Positions 8,614-17,020 of a stretch of 64,000 bases of DNA are shown piece by piece. The notes beneath the pieces are model-generated. The model saw only the letters and a program-made list of their open reading frames with translations. It did not search any database and was not told the DNA's origin. Numbering within the stretch: the first letter of the stretch is position 1; each line of letters starts with the position of its first letter. A program made the position numbers and the translations under genes. Origin of the DNA: Mycolicibacterium fluoranthenivorans (GTDB lineage Bacteria > Actinomycetota > Actinomycetes > Mycobacteriales > Mycobacteriaceae); contig NZ_JAANOW010000001.1 in NCBI RefSeq assembly GCF_011758805.1, positions 2,542,001-2,606,000 on the forward strand, in the 5' to 3' direction.

Positions 8614-10196
8614 CAAGGATTCTGCGCCACCTGCGTGATATCGCTTCGGCTGCCCTGGTCTTACAGCACAGGGGAATGGTCGACGTTCGCAAACCGCACC
8701 AGGCGCTGCGCGCCTCCCAGGCACTGCGGCGCTACGGGTCGTTCGGTGGACTCTCGGAACATACCGCAGCGAGATACGGAGATGCCCCGGCACTCACGGA
8801 CGAGGACGGCACCCTGAGCTTCCGTGAACTCGAGGATACTTCCAATGCACTGGCGCGCGGATTAGGCGAGCGCGGTGTCACCGGCGTGATCGGCCTGCTG
8901 GTTCGTAACCACCGCGGCCTGCTGTTGGCGCTGTTCGCCGCCGGGAAGCTGGGCGTCAAGGTGGTGCTGTTGAACACCGGATTCGCTGCCCCTCAGTTGA
9001 CCGACGTGTGCCGACGGGAGAATGTCACCGTCGTCATCGCCGATGAGGAATACCGTGGCTTGCTCGATACTCTCTCACCGGATATCGATCAGATAGTCGG
9101 CTGGTCCGGCGCGGGTTTGGCGTCATTGGCCGCCGGGCGGTCGGTGGCGCGCCTGCCCGTTCCGGGGGGCGTCGGTGGCATGGTTCTGCTGACCAGCGGC
9201 ACAACCGGCGTCCCCAAGGGCGCACCTCGCAACAAGGTGAGCCCGCTGCAGTCTGCGCAACTGCTCGACCGCATTCCGTGGCCGAAGGGTGGCGCGTACT
9301 ACGTTGCCGCGCCGATGTTCCACGCCACCGGGCTGGCTACCTGCGCACTTGGTCTCGCGCTCGGGAACCGGGTTGTGTTGGCCAGACGATTCGACGCCGA
9401 GGCCACCCTCGCTGCGATCGAGCGTCACCGGGTCGAGGCGCTGATTCTCGTGCCCACCATGCTGGTCCGTATCCTCGATGTAGGGCCCGAGGTGCTGGCT
9501 CGCTACGACACGTCATCGCTGAAAGTCGTGTTCGCGGCGGGTTCGGCGCTGTCGCCGGACCTGTGCCGGCGGACCGCTGAGACCTTCGGAGACGTTCTCT
9601 ACAACTTGTACGGGTCTACCGAGGTGGCGGTTGCCGCAGTGGCGACACCGAGCGAATTGCGCGCTGCTCCCGGTACGGTGGGGCGACCGCCAGTTGGCTG
9701 CACGCTGGCCGCCTATGACGAGCAGCGGCGCAGGATCACCCAACCGGGCTGCGTCGGAACGCTCTTCGTATCGAGTGGACTGAGCTTCACGGGCTACACA
9801 GATGGCGGGCAGAAGGAGTCCGTCGACGGATTGCTCTCCTCGGGGGACACCGGCCACTTCGACGCGGACGGACTGTGGTTTGTCGACGGTCGCGACGACG
9901 AGATGATCGTCTCAGGTGGCGAGAACGTCTTCCCGCTCGAAGTCGAGAACCTGCTTGCCGGGCACCCCGCGGTGCTCGATGTGGCCGTCGTGGGCGTGGA
10001 CGACCTTGACTTCGGAAAACGTCTGCGTGCGTATGTCGTAGGTGTTCCGGGCGTGAAATTGGCTGCCGACGACATCAGAAGCTATGTGCGGACATATCTG
10101 GCACGGCACAAGGTGCCACGCGATGTGGTCTTCCTTGACGCGTTGCCACGCAACGAAACAGGAAAGCTCCTCAAGGTTCAGCTCGGGCGGGAGTGA
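8610..10196 (+). CDS. AMP-binding acyl-CoA ligase (FadD family)
   Basis: 528 residues, start overlapping the hydrolase stop. ANL-superfamily adenylating enzyme: P-loop LLTSGTTGVPKG, the YGSTE adenine motif, GDTGHFDADGLWFVDGRDDEMIVSGGENV hinge region and a C-terminal Lys in RNETGKLL that catalyses adenylation. It makes an acyl-CoA from a free acid, ATP and CoA, feeding the thiolase, hydratase and dehydrogenases upstream. The first 45 residues form an extra N-terminal segment, as in several mycobacterial FadD proteins. The exact chain or ring substrate is unknown. Confidence 0.88.
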   Translation: MTRILRHLRDIASAALVLQHRGMVDVRKPHQALRASQALRRYGSFGGLSEHTAARYGDAPALTDEDGTLSFRELEDTSNALARGLGERGVTGVIGLLVRNHRGLLLALFAAGKLGVKVVLLNTGFAAPQLTDVCRRENVTVVIADEEYRGLLDTLSPDIDQIVGWSGAGLASLAAGRSVARLPVPGGVGGMVLLTSGTTGVPKGAPRNKVSPLQSAQLLDRIPWPKGGAYYVAAPMFHATGLATCALGLALGNRVVLARRFDAEATLAAIERHRVEALILVPTMLVRILDVGPEVLARYDTSSLKVVFAAGSALSPDLCRRTAETFGDVLYNLYGSTEVAVAAVATPSELRAAPGTVGRPPVGCTLAAYDEQRRRITQPGCVGTLFVSSGLSFTGYTDGGQKESVDGLLSSGDTGHFDADGLWFVDGRDDEMIVSGGENVFPLEVENLLAGHPAVLDVAVVGVDDLDFGKRLRAYVVGVPGVKLAADDIRSYVRTYLARHKVPRDVVFLDALPRNETGKLLKVQLGRE

Positions 10197-10243
10197 ACGG
10201 GGAAGGTGCGCCGATTCGAATTCGCTATCAGAGGGGATGTTCA

Positions 10244-11110
10244 ATGATGCGTCGCTATCACAATATTCACCGGATCGTTGCGGTGACCGGTGGTGCCCGT
10301 GGTATAGGTCGCGCCACCGCCAAGGCATTCGCGGGAGCAGGAGCTCGAGTCGCCATCGGTGACATCGATGGCGATCTGGCAGCCCATGTCGCGCACGAGA
10401 TATCCAGGGCGACCGGCGGACAGGTGTGCGGATTACCCCTAGACGTCACTGATCGATCTGCCTTCACGGATTTTCTGGACGCGGCCGAGTCTCGATTGGG
10501 CCCGCTCGACACGCTGGTCAACAATGCCGGCATCATGCCCACCGGGTTGTTCTCCGACGAGGACGACACGATGACCGACCTCATGGTGTCCATCAACCTC
10601 GCAGGTGTGCTGAACGGGTCCAAACTGGCAGTGCGGAGGTTCTCCGGACGCACCGGCCGCATCGTCAACATCGCCTCGCTGGCGGGCATCAGCGCGCACC
10701 GCGGTGTAGCCACGTACTGCGGCACCAAACATGCAGTGGTCGGGTTCTCGGATTCGCTTCGCCTCGAACTGCGCGATAGCGGAATCGGTGTGACGCTGGT
10801 CCTTCCGGGGTTGGTGCGAACAGATCTGTCGGCAGGGAGCGGAACACCGCTGTGGGTCCGACCGGTCAGCGAAGTGGATCCCGAGGATGTGGCTTCGGCT
10901 GTCGTCGACGCAGTTGTGCGTGGTCGTGACAAGGTCGTGGTGCCGCGATCGCTCGGTGTCCTGCTCGGAGCCGTGCAACTGCTGCCGACGCGTGTGCGCA
11001 GCAGATTGGAACGGTTGGCGCATCTCGACGCCGCCTTCACCGCCACGGATTCGGATGCCCGGGCGCGCTACCACGGGCGGATTCTGGAGACCAGACGTGA
11101 CAATGTTTGA
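10244..11110 (+). CDS. SDR-family oxidoreductase
   Basis: 288 residues from the ATG at 10244, which has AGAGGGG seven bases ahead. A GTG at 10193 overlapping the ligase stop would add 17 residues and cannot be excluded. Short-chain dehydrogenase with GGARGIGRAT, NNAG, IASLAGISAHRG and YCGTK as the Tyr-x3-Lys pair. The C-terminal 60 residues are longer than in minimal SDRs and carry a LPTRVRSRLERLAHLD stretch seen in FAR- and hydroxysteroid-type SDRs. With the aldehyde dehydrogenase gene that follows it could oxidise an alcohol to an aldehyde and then an acid for activation by the ligase. Confidence 0.85.
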   Translation: MMRRYHNIHRIVAVTGGARGIGRATAKAFAGAGARVAIGDIDGDLAAHVAHEISRATGGQVCGLPLDVTDRSAFTDFLDAAESRLGPLDTLVNNAGIMPTGLFSDEDDTMTDLMVSINLAGVLNGSKLAVRRFSGRTGRIVNIASLAGISAHRGVATYCGTKHAVVGFSDSLRLELRDSGIGVTLVLPGLVRTDLSAGSGTPLWVRPVSEVDPEDVASAVVDAVVRGRDKVVVPRSLGVLLGAVQLLPTRVRSRLERLAHLDAAFTATDSDARARYHGRILETRRDNV

Positions 11111-12602
11111 CGTCACGGCGCCGGCAACGGGTCAGATCGTGGGGCGGGTGGCCGATATGACCGGCGACGACGTGGTCGCGGCGGTCGACAATCTGCATGC
11201 TTCGCAAGGTGATTGGGCAGATATGGCCGTCACGCAACGTGTTCGGTGGCTTCATCGATATCGAGACTGGCTATTGGATCATGAGGACGCGCTCGCAAAG
11301 TTGCTGCAGGATGAGACTGGGAAGCCCTGGGCAGAAGCGAATCTGGAGATTCCCTATATTGTCGAAGCAATCAACTACTACGGGCGGCTGGCGCCTGGCC
11401 AGCTACGGTCGAAGGCCGTCAGAAGACACGGCCCTCTGGCGCTGGGCAAGAGCCAGATGCTGCGCTGGCACCCGTATCCGGTGGTCGGCATCATCACCCC
11501 GTGGAACTTCCCGCTCGGTTTGTCGCTGCTGGACGCGGTTCCGGCATTGGTCGCCGGCGCCGCCGTGGCGATCAAGCCGTCGGAATACACCCCGTTGACG
11601 GTTTGTGCTGCAGTGCGCGGATGGGCGGCAATCGGTGCACCGCCGGTGCTTTCGGTATGTACTGGCGGTGCGGTGGCTGGTGGTGCTCTTGTCGACAGCG
11701 TGGACTATATCCAGTTCACCGGCTCGTCCGCCACCGGCCGCGTTGTCGCGCACCGGGCTGCGGAACGGCTCATTCCCTGCGGGCTGGAACTTGGCGGCAA
11801 GGACGCGCTGATCGTCCGGGCTGATGCCAATCTCGACCGTGCCGCCAACGCGGCGGTCTGGGGCGCGGTGGCCAATGCAGGACAGATGTGTACCTCCATC
11901 GAACGCGTCTACGTCCACGCCGATATCCATGACAGATTCGTTTCCCTGGTCGCCGCCAAGGTCGGTGAGCTACGAGTCGGCTGCGACGATCGTAGATACC
12001 GATTCGATGTCGGGCCCCTGACCACCGCGGCGCAGTGGGGGGTGGTCAGTGCACATGTGGACGACGCCCTTCGCAAGGGCGCCAGGGTGGCTGGCGCCGG
12101 CCGGGTGCCGTCGTGTCCGAGTTCGTCCAACCTGTATCCACCGATCGTGCTGGTCGATGTCGACCATTCGATGAGCTGTATGCGGGACGAGACGTTCGGT
12201 CCGATCCTGCCGGTGATGCGATTCACCACCGATGACGAAGCGATTGCCTTGGTCAACAACTCTCGGTACGGACTGTCCGCCACGATATTCGCCGAGGATG
12301 TCGAGCTTGCGCACCGGATGGCGCATCGGCTCGATGTGGGTGCCGTCAACATCAACGACGTTTTCGCGAATCTGTTCACCCTGGCGCTCCCGCAAGGGGG
12401 CCGCGGTGAATCGGGTGTCGGTACCCGGAACGGTAGCGGTGCCGTCTATAAGTACTGCCGGCCACAAGCGGTGGTGACCGCACGGTTCCGGCCGCGCCGC
12501 GAACCGACCTGGTATCCGTATGCGCCGCTGCGTGGGGCGTTCGTGCATCGGGTATCGCGCATCCTTGGTGCGCGCGATGTCATCCGACAGTTTTGCCGGT
12601 GA
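11103..12602 (+). CDS. NAD(P)-dependent aldehyde dehydrogenase
   Basis: 499 residues from ATG 11103; GTG at 11097 is two codons upstream. Full-length ALDH: NAD-binding region with ITPWNFPLG and AIKPSEYTP, catalytic Glu in ELGGKDALIV, catalytic Cys in GQMCTSIERV, and GRGESGVG near the C-terminal bridging part. It turns an aldehyde into a carboxylate, or possibly a CoA-linked acid. It is the last gene of the nine-gene operon and overlaps the SDR gene. A start inside the SDR gene at 10887 is open but unsupported. Confidence 0.88.
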   Translation: MFDVTAPATGQIVGRVADMTGDDVVAAVDNLHASQGDWADMAVTQRVRWLHRYRDWLLDHEDALAKLLQDETGKPWAEANLEIPYIVEAINYYGRLAPGQLRSKAVRRHGPLALGKSQMLRWHPYPVVGIITPWNFPLGLSLLDAVPALVAGAAVAIKPSEYTPLTVCAAVRGWAAIGAPPVLSVCTGGAVAGGALVDSVDYIQFTGSSATGRVVAHRAAERLIPCGLELGGKDALIVRADANLDRAANAAVWGAVANAGQMCTSIERVYVHADIHDRFVSLVAAKVGELRVGCDDRRYRFDVGPLTTAAQWGVVSAHVDDALRKGARVAGAGRVPSCPSSSNLYPPIVLVDVDHSMSCMRDETFGPILPVMRFTTDDEAIALVNNSRYGLSATIFAEDVELAHRMAHRLDVGAVNINDVFANLFTLALPQGGRGESGVGTRNGSGAVYKYCRPQAVVTARFRPRREPTWYPYAPLRGAFVHRVSRILGARDVIRQFCR

Positions 12603-12668
12603 CGGCGCCCCCGGTTTCCAAGCCGGCAGGGCCAGGCTCCGCGTGTCGTATGCGAGTCGTAGATCGAT

Positions 12669-12692
12669 AACATGCGTTCCCCTTAGTATGTT
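12669..12692. promoter_or_regulatory. 22-bp inverted repeat upstream of the response regulator
   Basis: AACATGC, ten bases, then GTATGTT. One mismatch in seven-base arms (the G in the left arm), with the same 22-bp core geometry as the ltp1 operator. It ends 28 bases before the response-regulator start, in the 118-base gap after the aldehyde dehydrogenase gene. This links the two-component system to the same regulator. Confidence 0.65.
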
Positions 12693-12720
12693 TGTGACGG
12701 CGGGATGACGGGAGTCGGCG

Positions 12721-13434
12721 GTGTACAGTGACCTGCGGCAACCGGCACATCCACCCGCAACGGTGTTGGTGGTCGACGACGATCAGGGCATCTGTGACCT
12801 GCTGGAATCGGTGCTGGACCTTGCCGGATACTCGGTGCTGCGGGCCAACGACGGACTGAAGGCCGTCACCGTGTTGTCCACCCATGAGGTTGACCTGGCG
12901 TTAGTCGATATCGGCTTGCCGGACGTCGATGGCATCACTCTGATTCCGCGTATCCACCAGCGGAGCCCGACGACAGCGATCATTCTGCTCACCGCCCGAA
13001 ATGACATCGAGTCCAAGGTGGGTGCTCTTCGCGGCGGGGCTGACGACTATGTCACCAAACCGTTTCATCCGACTGAGGTCGTTGCCCGTATCGAGGCTGT
13101 GCTGCGCCGGTCCCATGACGGAGACGGAGAACGGTTGTCCTACGGTGACCTGACGGTTGATCTGCAGCGCCTGATCGTCGAACGTGCGGGACATCCGGTG
13201 GCATTGACGCCGACGGAGCTGAGACTGCTGGTCTACCTTCTGCGCAACGCCGAGCGTGTCGTGTCGCGCAGTCAGATCCTCGATCAGGTGTGGCAATACA
13301 GCTTTCAGGGCGAAGGTGTCGTGGTCGAGAAGGTGGTGTCGAACCTACGCAAGAAGGTCGATGCCAACGGGGAGCCGCTGATTCAGACCGTGCGTGGATT
13401 CGGATATACCTTGCGCCGGAGCGCCGGTTCGTGA
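12721..13434 (+). CDS. OmpR-family two-component response regulator
   Basis: 237 residues, GTG start. The N-terminal receiver domain has acidic residues in VVDDDQG, phospho-acceptor Asp63 in ALVDIGLPDVDG, a Thr/Ser switch in LLTARND and Lys113 in VTKPF. The C-terminal 100 residues are a winged helix (LTPTELRLLVYLLRNAERVVSRSQILDQVW) ending in VRGFGYTLR. Phosphorylation by the kinase encoded next would switch its DNA binding. The kinase gene overlaps by GTGA. Target genes are not shown by the sequence; the exported-protein genes immediately downstream are natural candidates. Confidence 0.92.
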   Translation: MYSDLRQPAHPPATVLVVDDDQGICDLLESVLDLAGYSVLRANDGLKAVTVLSTHEVDLALVDIGLPDVDGITLIPRIHQRSPTTAIILLTARNDIESKVGALRGGADDYVTKPFHPTEVVARIEAVLRRSHDGDGERLSYGDLTVDLQRLIVERAGHPVALTPTELRLLVYLLRNAERVVSRSQILDQVWQYSFQGEGVVVEKVVSNLRKKVDANGEPLIQTVRGFGYTLRRSAGS

Positions 13435-14906
13435 GAGTTGGTCCGTTTCGCAGACGGGTGCCGCGGGGCTTGCCGTCCATGGTGGCAACTGTGCGAAGCC
13501 GGACCGTGGCGATCCTGTGCATTGCTGTACTGCTGATCTCGGCGACGGCAGTGCTCGGACTGGCCTCGCTGCTCGACCTTTACACCCGTAGGCAGGTCGA
13601 TCTGGCGGCGGGCGTCCTTGCGTTTGTCGGTTCGGGCCGGCAGCAGTCGCAGATCATCGATCCCGACCAGTTCGCCGCGCGAATGCCCTCGACGGCAACG
13701 ATTGTATTTGCCGACGGTGGTGGTACTCGGGTGGTGTGGTCGACCGCGCCGGGTGATCCCGCGGCAGGCGAACTCGAGCGGCTGCTTCAGTCCGTCGCAT
13801 CCGGTGGCGTCGTCGATGTGCCGTTTGTGCAGCACATGGTCAAGGCGCAGCTGCTGCGGTTCGGTACTCCGGTGTTGTTGCAAGACAAGGTGACCGGCGA
13901 GCTGAGAGCGGCGGACTCAGCTGTCGTGGCGCTGGGAACCCGTTCATCGGTGAAGCTGCTTCGCGTGATGATCGGGGTATCGGCGGCGATCACGGTCGTC
14001 ACGATGGTAGGGGCTGCGCTTGCCGTGACGATCATGGTGCGGGCCACGATGCGTCCGCTCAGCCGGCTGGCGGACCTGGTCGGTGCGCTCGGTGATCGTC
14101 CGCCCGTCGGGTCCCTGCGACGTGGCCGCGTGAGCATGAGTCGGTACCAGGAGTCCTCGACGCTCGCGAATGCCATTGCAGGTTTGGTCGACCGTCGCGC
14201 CCGGATCGAAGCCGAACTGCGCGAGTTCGTCGCGAACGCATCACATGAATTGCGGACGCCGCTCACCAAGATCCAGGGTTGGTCCGAACTCCACTTCCAA
14301 ACGCCGCCGCAGGCGGAGCGCACCGAGCGCGCCATGCGCAGCATCGTGGAGGAATGCGACCGGATGCGTGGTCTGCTCGACCAGCTGACGCTGCTGGCCC
14401 GCGCCGAGGCGCCCCAGCAGCTACCCACCGAACATGTCGACGTGTGCGCGCTGTGCGCCGTGGTGGCCGAGGATGTCGCGGTCGTTGCTCCGGACCGACG
14501 CGTGACAACGCGGCTCCCGAGTGATCCGGTGTTCGTGGTTGCACACGAAGACCGGCTCGCTCAGGTCCTACGCAATGTGGTCGGCAACAGCCTTGCCCAT
14601 GCCGGCGACGACGCCGTGGTCGATATTGCCGTCGAGACGGATGACCTTTCGGTCCGAATAGTGCTGTCCGACAACGGAGTGGGAATTCCTGCGGTGTACA
14701 GGGCGCGGGTGTTCGACCGCTTCTTCACCAGGACCCGGGGGACCGGGTCCGGCAGTGGTCTCGGGCTGTCGATCGTGCAGGCGATTGTCAGCGGCTACGG
14801 GGGATCCGTGCAACTGTGGTCGGAACCAGGCAGGGGAACAAAGGTGACGATCGCACTTCCTCGTGTTCGTCGCACATCCGGCGGGGGGCTGAGGATCGAC
14901 AGGTAA
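13431..14906 (+). CDS. membrane sensor histidine kinase (HAMP type)
   Basis: 491 residues from the GTG at 13431 overlapping the regulator stop. A first membrane helix lies at about residues 22-45 (TVAILCIAVLLISATAVLG), then a 130-residue external sensing region and a second helix at about 180-205. HAMP linker, H-box NASHELRTPLTK (His272), N-box NVVGNSLAHA, and G-boxes DNGVGIP and GSGSGLGLSIV follow. This is a TcrY/TrcS-like layout. The external domain shows no motif I recognise, so the stimulus is unknown; a cell-envelope signal is plausible because three exported proteins follow. Confidence 0.92.
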   Translation: MRVGPFRRRVPRGLPSMVATVRSRTVAILCIAVLLISATAVLGLASLLDLYTRRQVDLAAGVLAFVGSGRQQSQIIDPDQFAARMPSTATIVFADGGGTRVVWSTAPGDPAAGELERLLQSVASGGVVDVPFVQHMVKAQLLRFGTPVLLQDKVTGELRAADSAVVALGTRSSVKLLRVMIGVSAAITVVTMVGAALAVTIMVRATMRPLSRLADLVGALGDRPPVGSLRRGRVSMSRYQESSTLANAIAGLVDRRARIEAELREFVANASHELRTPLTKIQGWSELHFQTPPQAERTERAMRSIVEECDRMRGLLDQLTLLARAEAPQQLPTEHVDVCALCAVVAEDVAVVAPDRRVTTRLPSDPVFVVAHEDRLAQVLRNVVGNSLAHAGDDAVVDIAVETDDLSVRIVLSDNGVGIPAVYRARVFDRFFTRTRGTGSGSGLGLSIVQAIVSGYGGSVQLWSEPGRGTKVTIALPRVRRTSGGGLRIDR

Positions 14907-15019
14907 TCGTCAGGAAACCATCCAGGGTCGGTAAAGCGGAAGCGGTCGACTTATGGACGACCGGGCCAGTTCACCTCAGTGTCCCGGATCGCACGTTCCC
15001 GACGACTGAAGGAAGTTCC

Positions 15020-16933
15020 ATGGTTGCGCATTCACCGCACAGGGTTGTCATCGGCGCAATGGCCGCCTGGTCGATCCTCGCGCTAGGATCCGTGATTTCG
15101 GCGCCGCAGGCGCTACCGGCACCTGCCGGTGCTCCACCGCCGGCCTCGCCGGCGCTGGAGCCCTTCAGTGTCGAGAAAGTCATCCAATTCCAGTTGCCTT
15201 CGGGGGTGACGGCCAACACCGCCGACTTGAGTCCCGACGCACAGCACCTGCTTGTCGAGGTTGTGGTCGACGGAAAAACACAGGTGGCATCGACAAACCT
15301 GGACGGCGCCGACTATCAATGCATCTCGTGCGGAACAGCGACGAATGCCACCAAAGTCCTTGCACTGGAAGATAGTAAGCGAATCTGGTACGCGGACACT
15401 TCCGGGCAGCAGTCGACGGATGACCCTGGCAGCGGGGGCACAGGCAGTATCAATTACTCCCTTCTTGAGTGCTCGCCGTCGATCTACGACTGCCGGCAGA
15501 AGAGCAACACGAAGGTGAAGTTCCCTTCCGACAAGCGGAACCTGCCTGCGCAGAATCGCGAGGCCAAGCCGGATCCGTTCGGGGAGTACGTCACGTGGAA
15601 CGAGGTGTCAGCCATCGAAGGCACCCGGATGAGTATCGCCAAGTTGGCGAAGACCGATAAAGGATACGAGCTGACCGATCAGCGGGTCTTCAGCCCTCCG
15701 TGGGTCAAGAAGTCCGACTTCGCCGCCGATCGAGAGAATGCCATGCGGTTCTACGAGGGTGCCAGTTGGCATGAGGGCGGTCGGATCCTGAAGTACCAGG
15801 AGACTTCGACCGGTCTCAACTACGACATCTACCTGCTGGATACGGCCACTGGGGAACGGAGACAGCTGACCACCGATCTGGACTACAACGAGGCTGCAGA
15901 TATCGCCCCGGATGGTAGGACCGTGTATTTCACCTCGGCCCGCGGTCTCGACCGAATGGATGTCTTCACGGCATTGCAGAGGCCGTCTCTGATCGACAGC
16001 GGGGCATTCGGCCAGATTGCCAGGGTGAGCCTGTGGAACAACCGCCGCTGCATGAACGAGCCGTGGATGATGCAGATGGATCCGGGGCAACAACTCGGCG
16101 GATACTCCGGGCAACCCATCATCATCGACCCGGCCTGGACGGTGCGGGGGTGGAGTTGGTTTCCCGATTCCACGCGTGCAGTCATCAACGAACAGGAACG
16201 GCCCGCAGATAGTCAAGGTCCGGGTGCGCCCGACACACCTTGGCGGACAAGCATCGTCCGGTTCTCGACCCGCAATGCAACCGCACCGATGTCACCGGTG
16301 CACCAGAACCCGGCGGCGATAGCAAAATGGTCCGTGCCGATCAAAGACTTCAACCCCATGATGGGCAGGCAAGCTCCGCTCAAGGTGCTCAAGGGCAAGA
16401 AGTCCGGAACCGCAACGATTCAGTACCTGGGTGCCTACGCCATCGGATCGTATGCCGTTGCCTACAAGAACTACTCGGATGACGGCAAGACGTTCATCGA
16501 TGGAACAGAGCGGATTGTGGTCCCGTACGCCGCGGCAAGCGCCGAATGGTCGGCGGACCTCACGAGTAAAGGTGAACGCTCTGGTTATCTGAAGGGCAAC
16601 ATCACTATCGGCGCGCAGAACAAGTACTCCGGTGAGGTGACTTCCGAGATCAACGGCAAGAGGTACTCCGGCATCCCGACGCAGGGGGATTGTCCTTCTC
16701 CCGGAATGCCCGCGCTGGCGGTATCAGCATCGGATGGCGGCGTGCAGGTCACCGCAACCGTGTCCGAGGACGCGAATCCACGGCCCGTCCGGGGTGCCAA
16801 GGTCACTGCAGGCTCGGCCAGTGCGACGACCGATGACCGCGGATTCGCACGTATCGCGGTACCCGCCGGAACCACCGTGAACGCCCAAGCCGACGGCTTC
16901 AAGGCGACGTCCACCGAGGTTGCCGGCTCCTGA
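15020..16933 (+). CDS. secreted WD40/TolB-like beta-propeller protein with C-terminal Ig-like domain
   Basis: 637 residues, ATG behind GAAGGAAG. Signal peptide: basic HSPHR, a hydrophobic stretch, then small residues before a Pro/Ala-rich linker. The body has repeated blade motifs such as TADLSPDAQHLLVE, DYNEAADIAPDGRTVYFTS and GWSWFPDSTRAVIN, typical of PD40 propellers. Paired Cys occur in CISCGT and LECSPSIYDC, fitting an extracytoplasmic location. The last 75 residues (VRGAKVTAGSASATTDDRGFARIAV) resemble a carboxypeptidase-regulatory-like fold. The protein shares blade patterns with the one encoded at 18490. Function unknown; no enzyme residues are apparent. Confidence 0.8.
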   Translation: MVAHSPHRVVIGAMAAWSILALGSVISAPQALPAPAGAPPPASPALEPFSVEKVIQFQLPSGVTANTADLSPDAQHLLVEVVVDGKTQVASTNLDGADYQCISCGTATNATKVLALEDSKRIWYADTSGQQSTDDPGSGGTGSINYSLLECSPSIYDCRQKSNTKVKFPSDKRNLPAQNREAKPDPFGEYVTWNEVSAIEGTRMSIAKLAKTDKGYELTDQRVFSPPWVKKSDFAADRENAMRFYEGASWHEGGRILKYQETSTGLNYDIYLLDTATGERRQLTTDLDYNEAADIAPDGRTVYFTSARGLDRMDVFTALQRPSLIDSGAFGQIARVSLWNNRRCMNEPWMMQMDPGQQLGGYSGQPIIIDPAWTVRGWSWFPDSTRAVINEQERPADSQGPGAPDTPWRTSIVRFSTRNATAPMSPVHQNPAAIAKWSVPIKDFNPMMGRQAPLKVLKGKKSGTATIQYLGAYAIGSYAVAYKNYSDDGKTFIDGTERIVVPYAAASAEWSADLTSKGERSGYLKGNITIGAQNKYSGEVTSEINGKRYSGIPTQGDCPSPGMPALAVSASDGGVQVTATVSEDANPRPVRGAKVTAGSASATTDDRGFARIAVPAGTTVNAQADGFKATSTEVAGS

Positions 16934-16941
16934 TACGGGCT

Positions 16942-16981
16942 CGGCCCGGCCGTGCAGCGCACCGAACGCACGGCCGGGTCG
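16942..16981. terminator. strong hairpin after the first propeller gene
   Basis: CCCGGCCGTGC, 12-base loop, GCACGGCCGGG: eleven perfect pairs, extendable by C-G, G-C and a G-T pair at the base. It starts nine bases after the stop codon. No T-run follows, which is common for mycobacterial terminators. The next gene begins 40 bases later, so some read-through is possible. Confidence 0.65.
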
Positions 16982-17020
16982 GTTCCGCCTGCAATCGTTG
17001 CCCGTCGGAAGGTCGATGAA

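Noticed and set aside
14816..15019. Upstream extension of the first propeller gene
   Set aside because: It overlaps the kinase 3' end and would hide the signal peptide; ATG 15020 has a good ribosome site.
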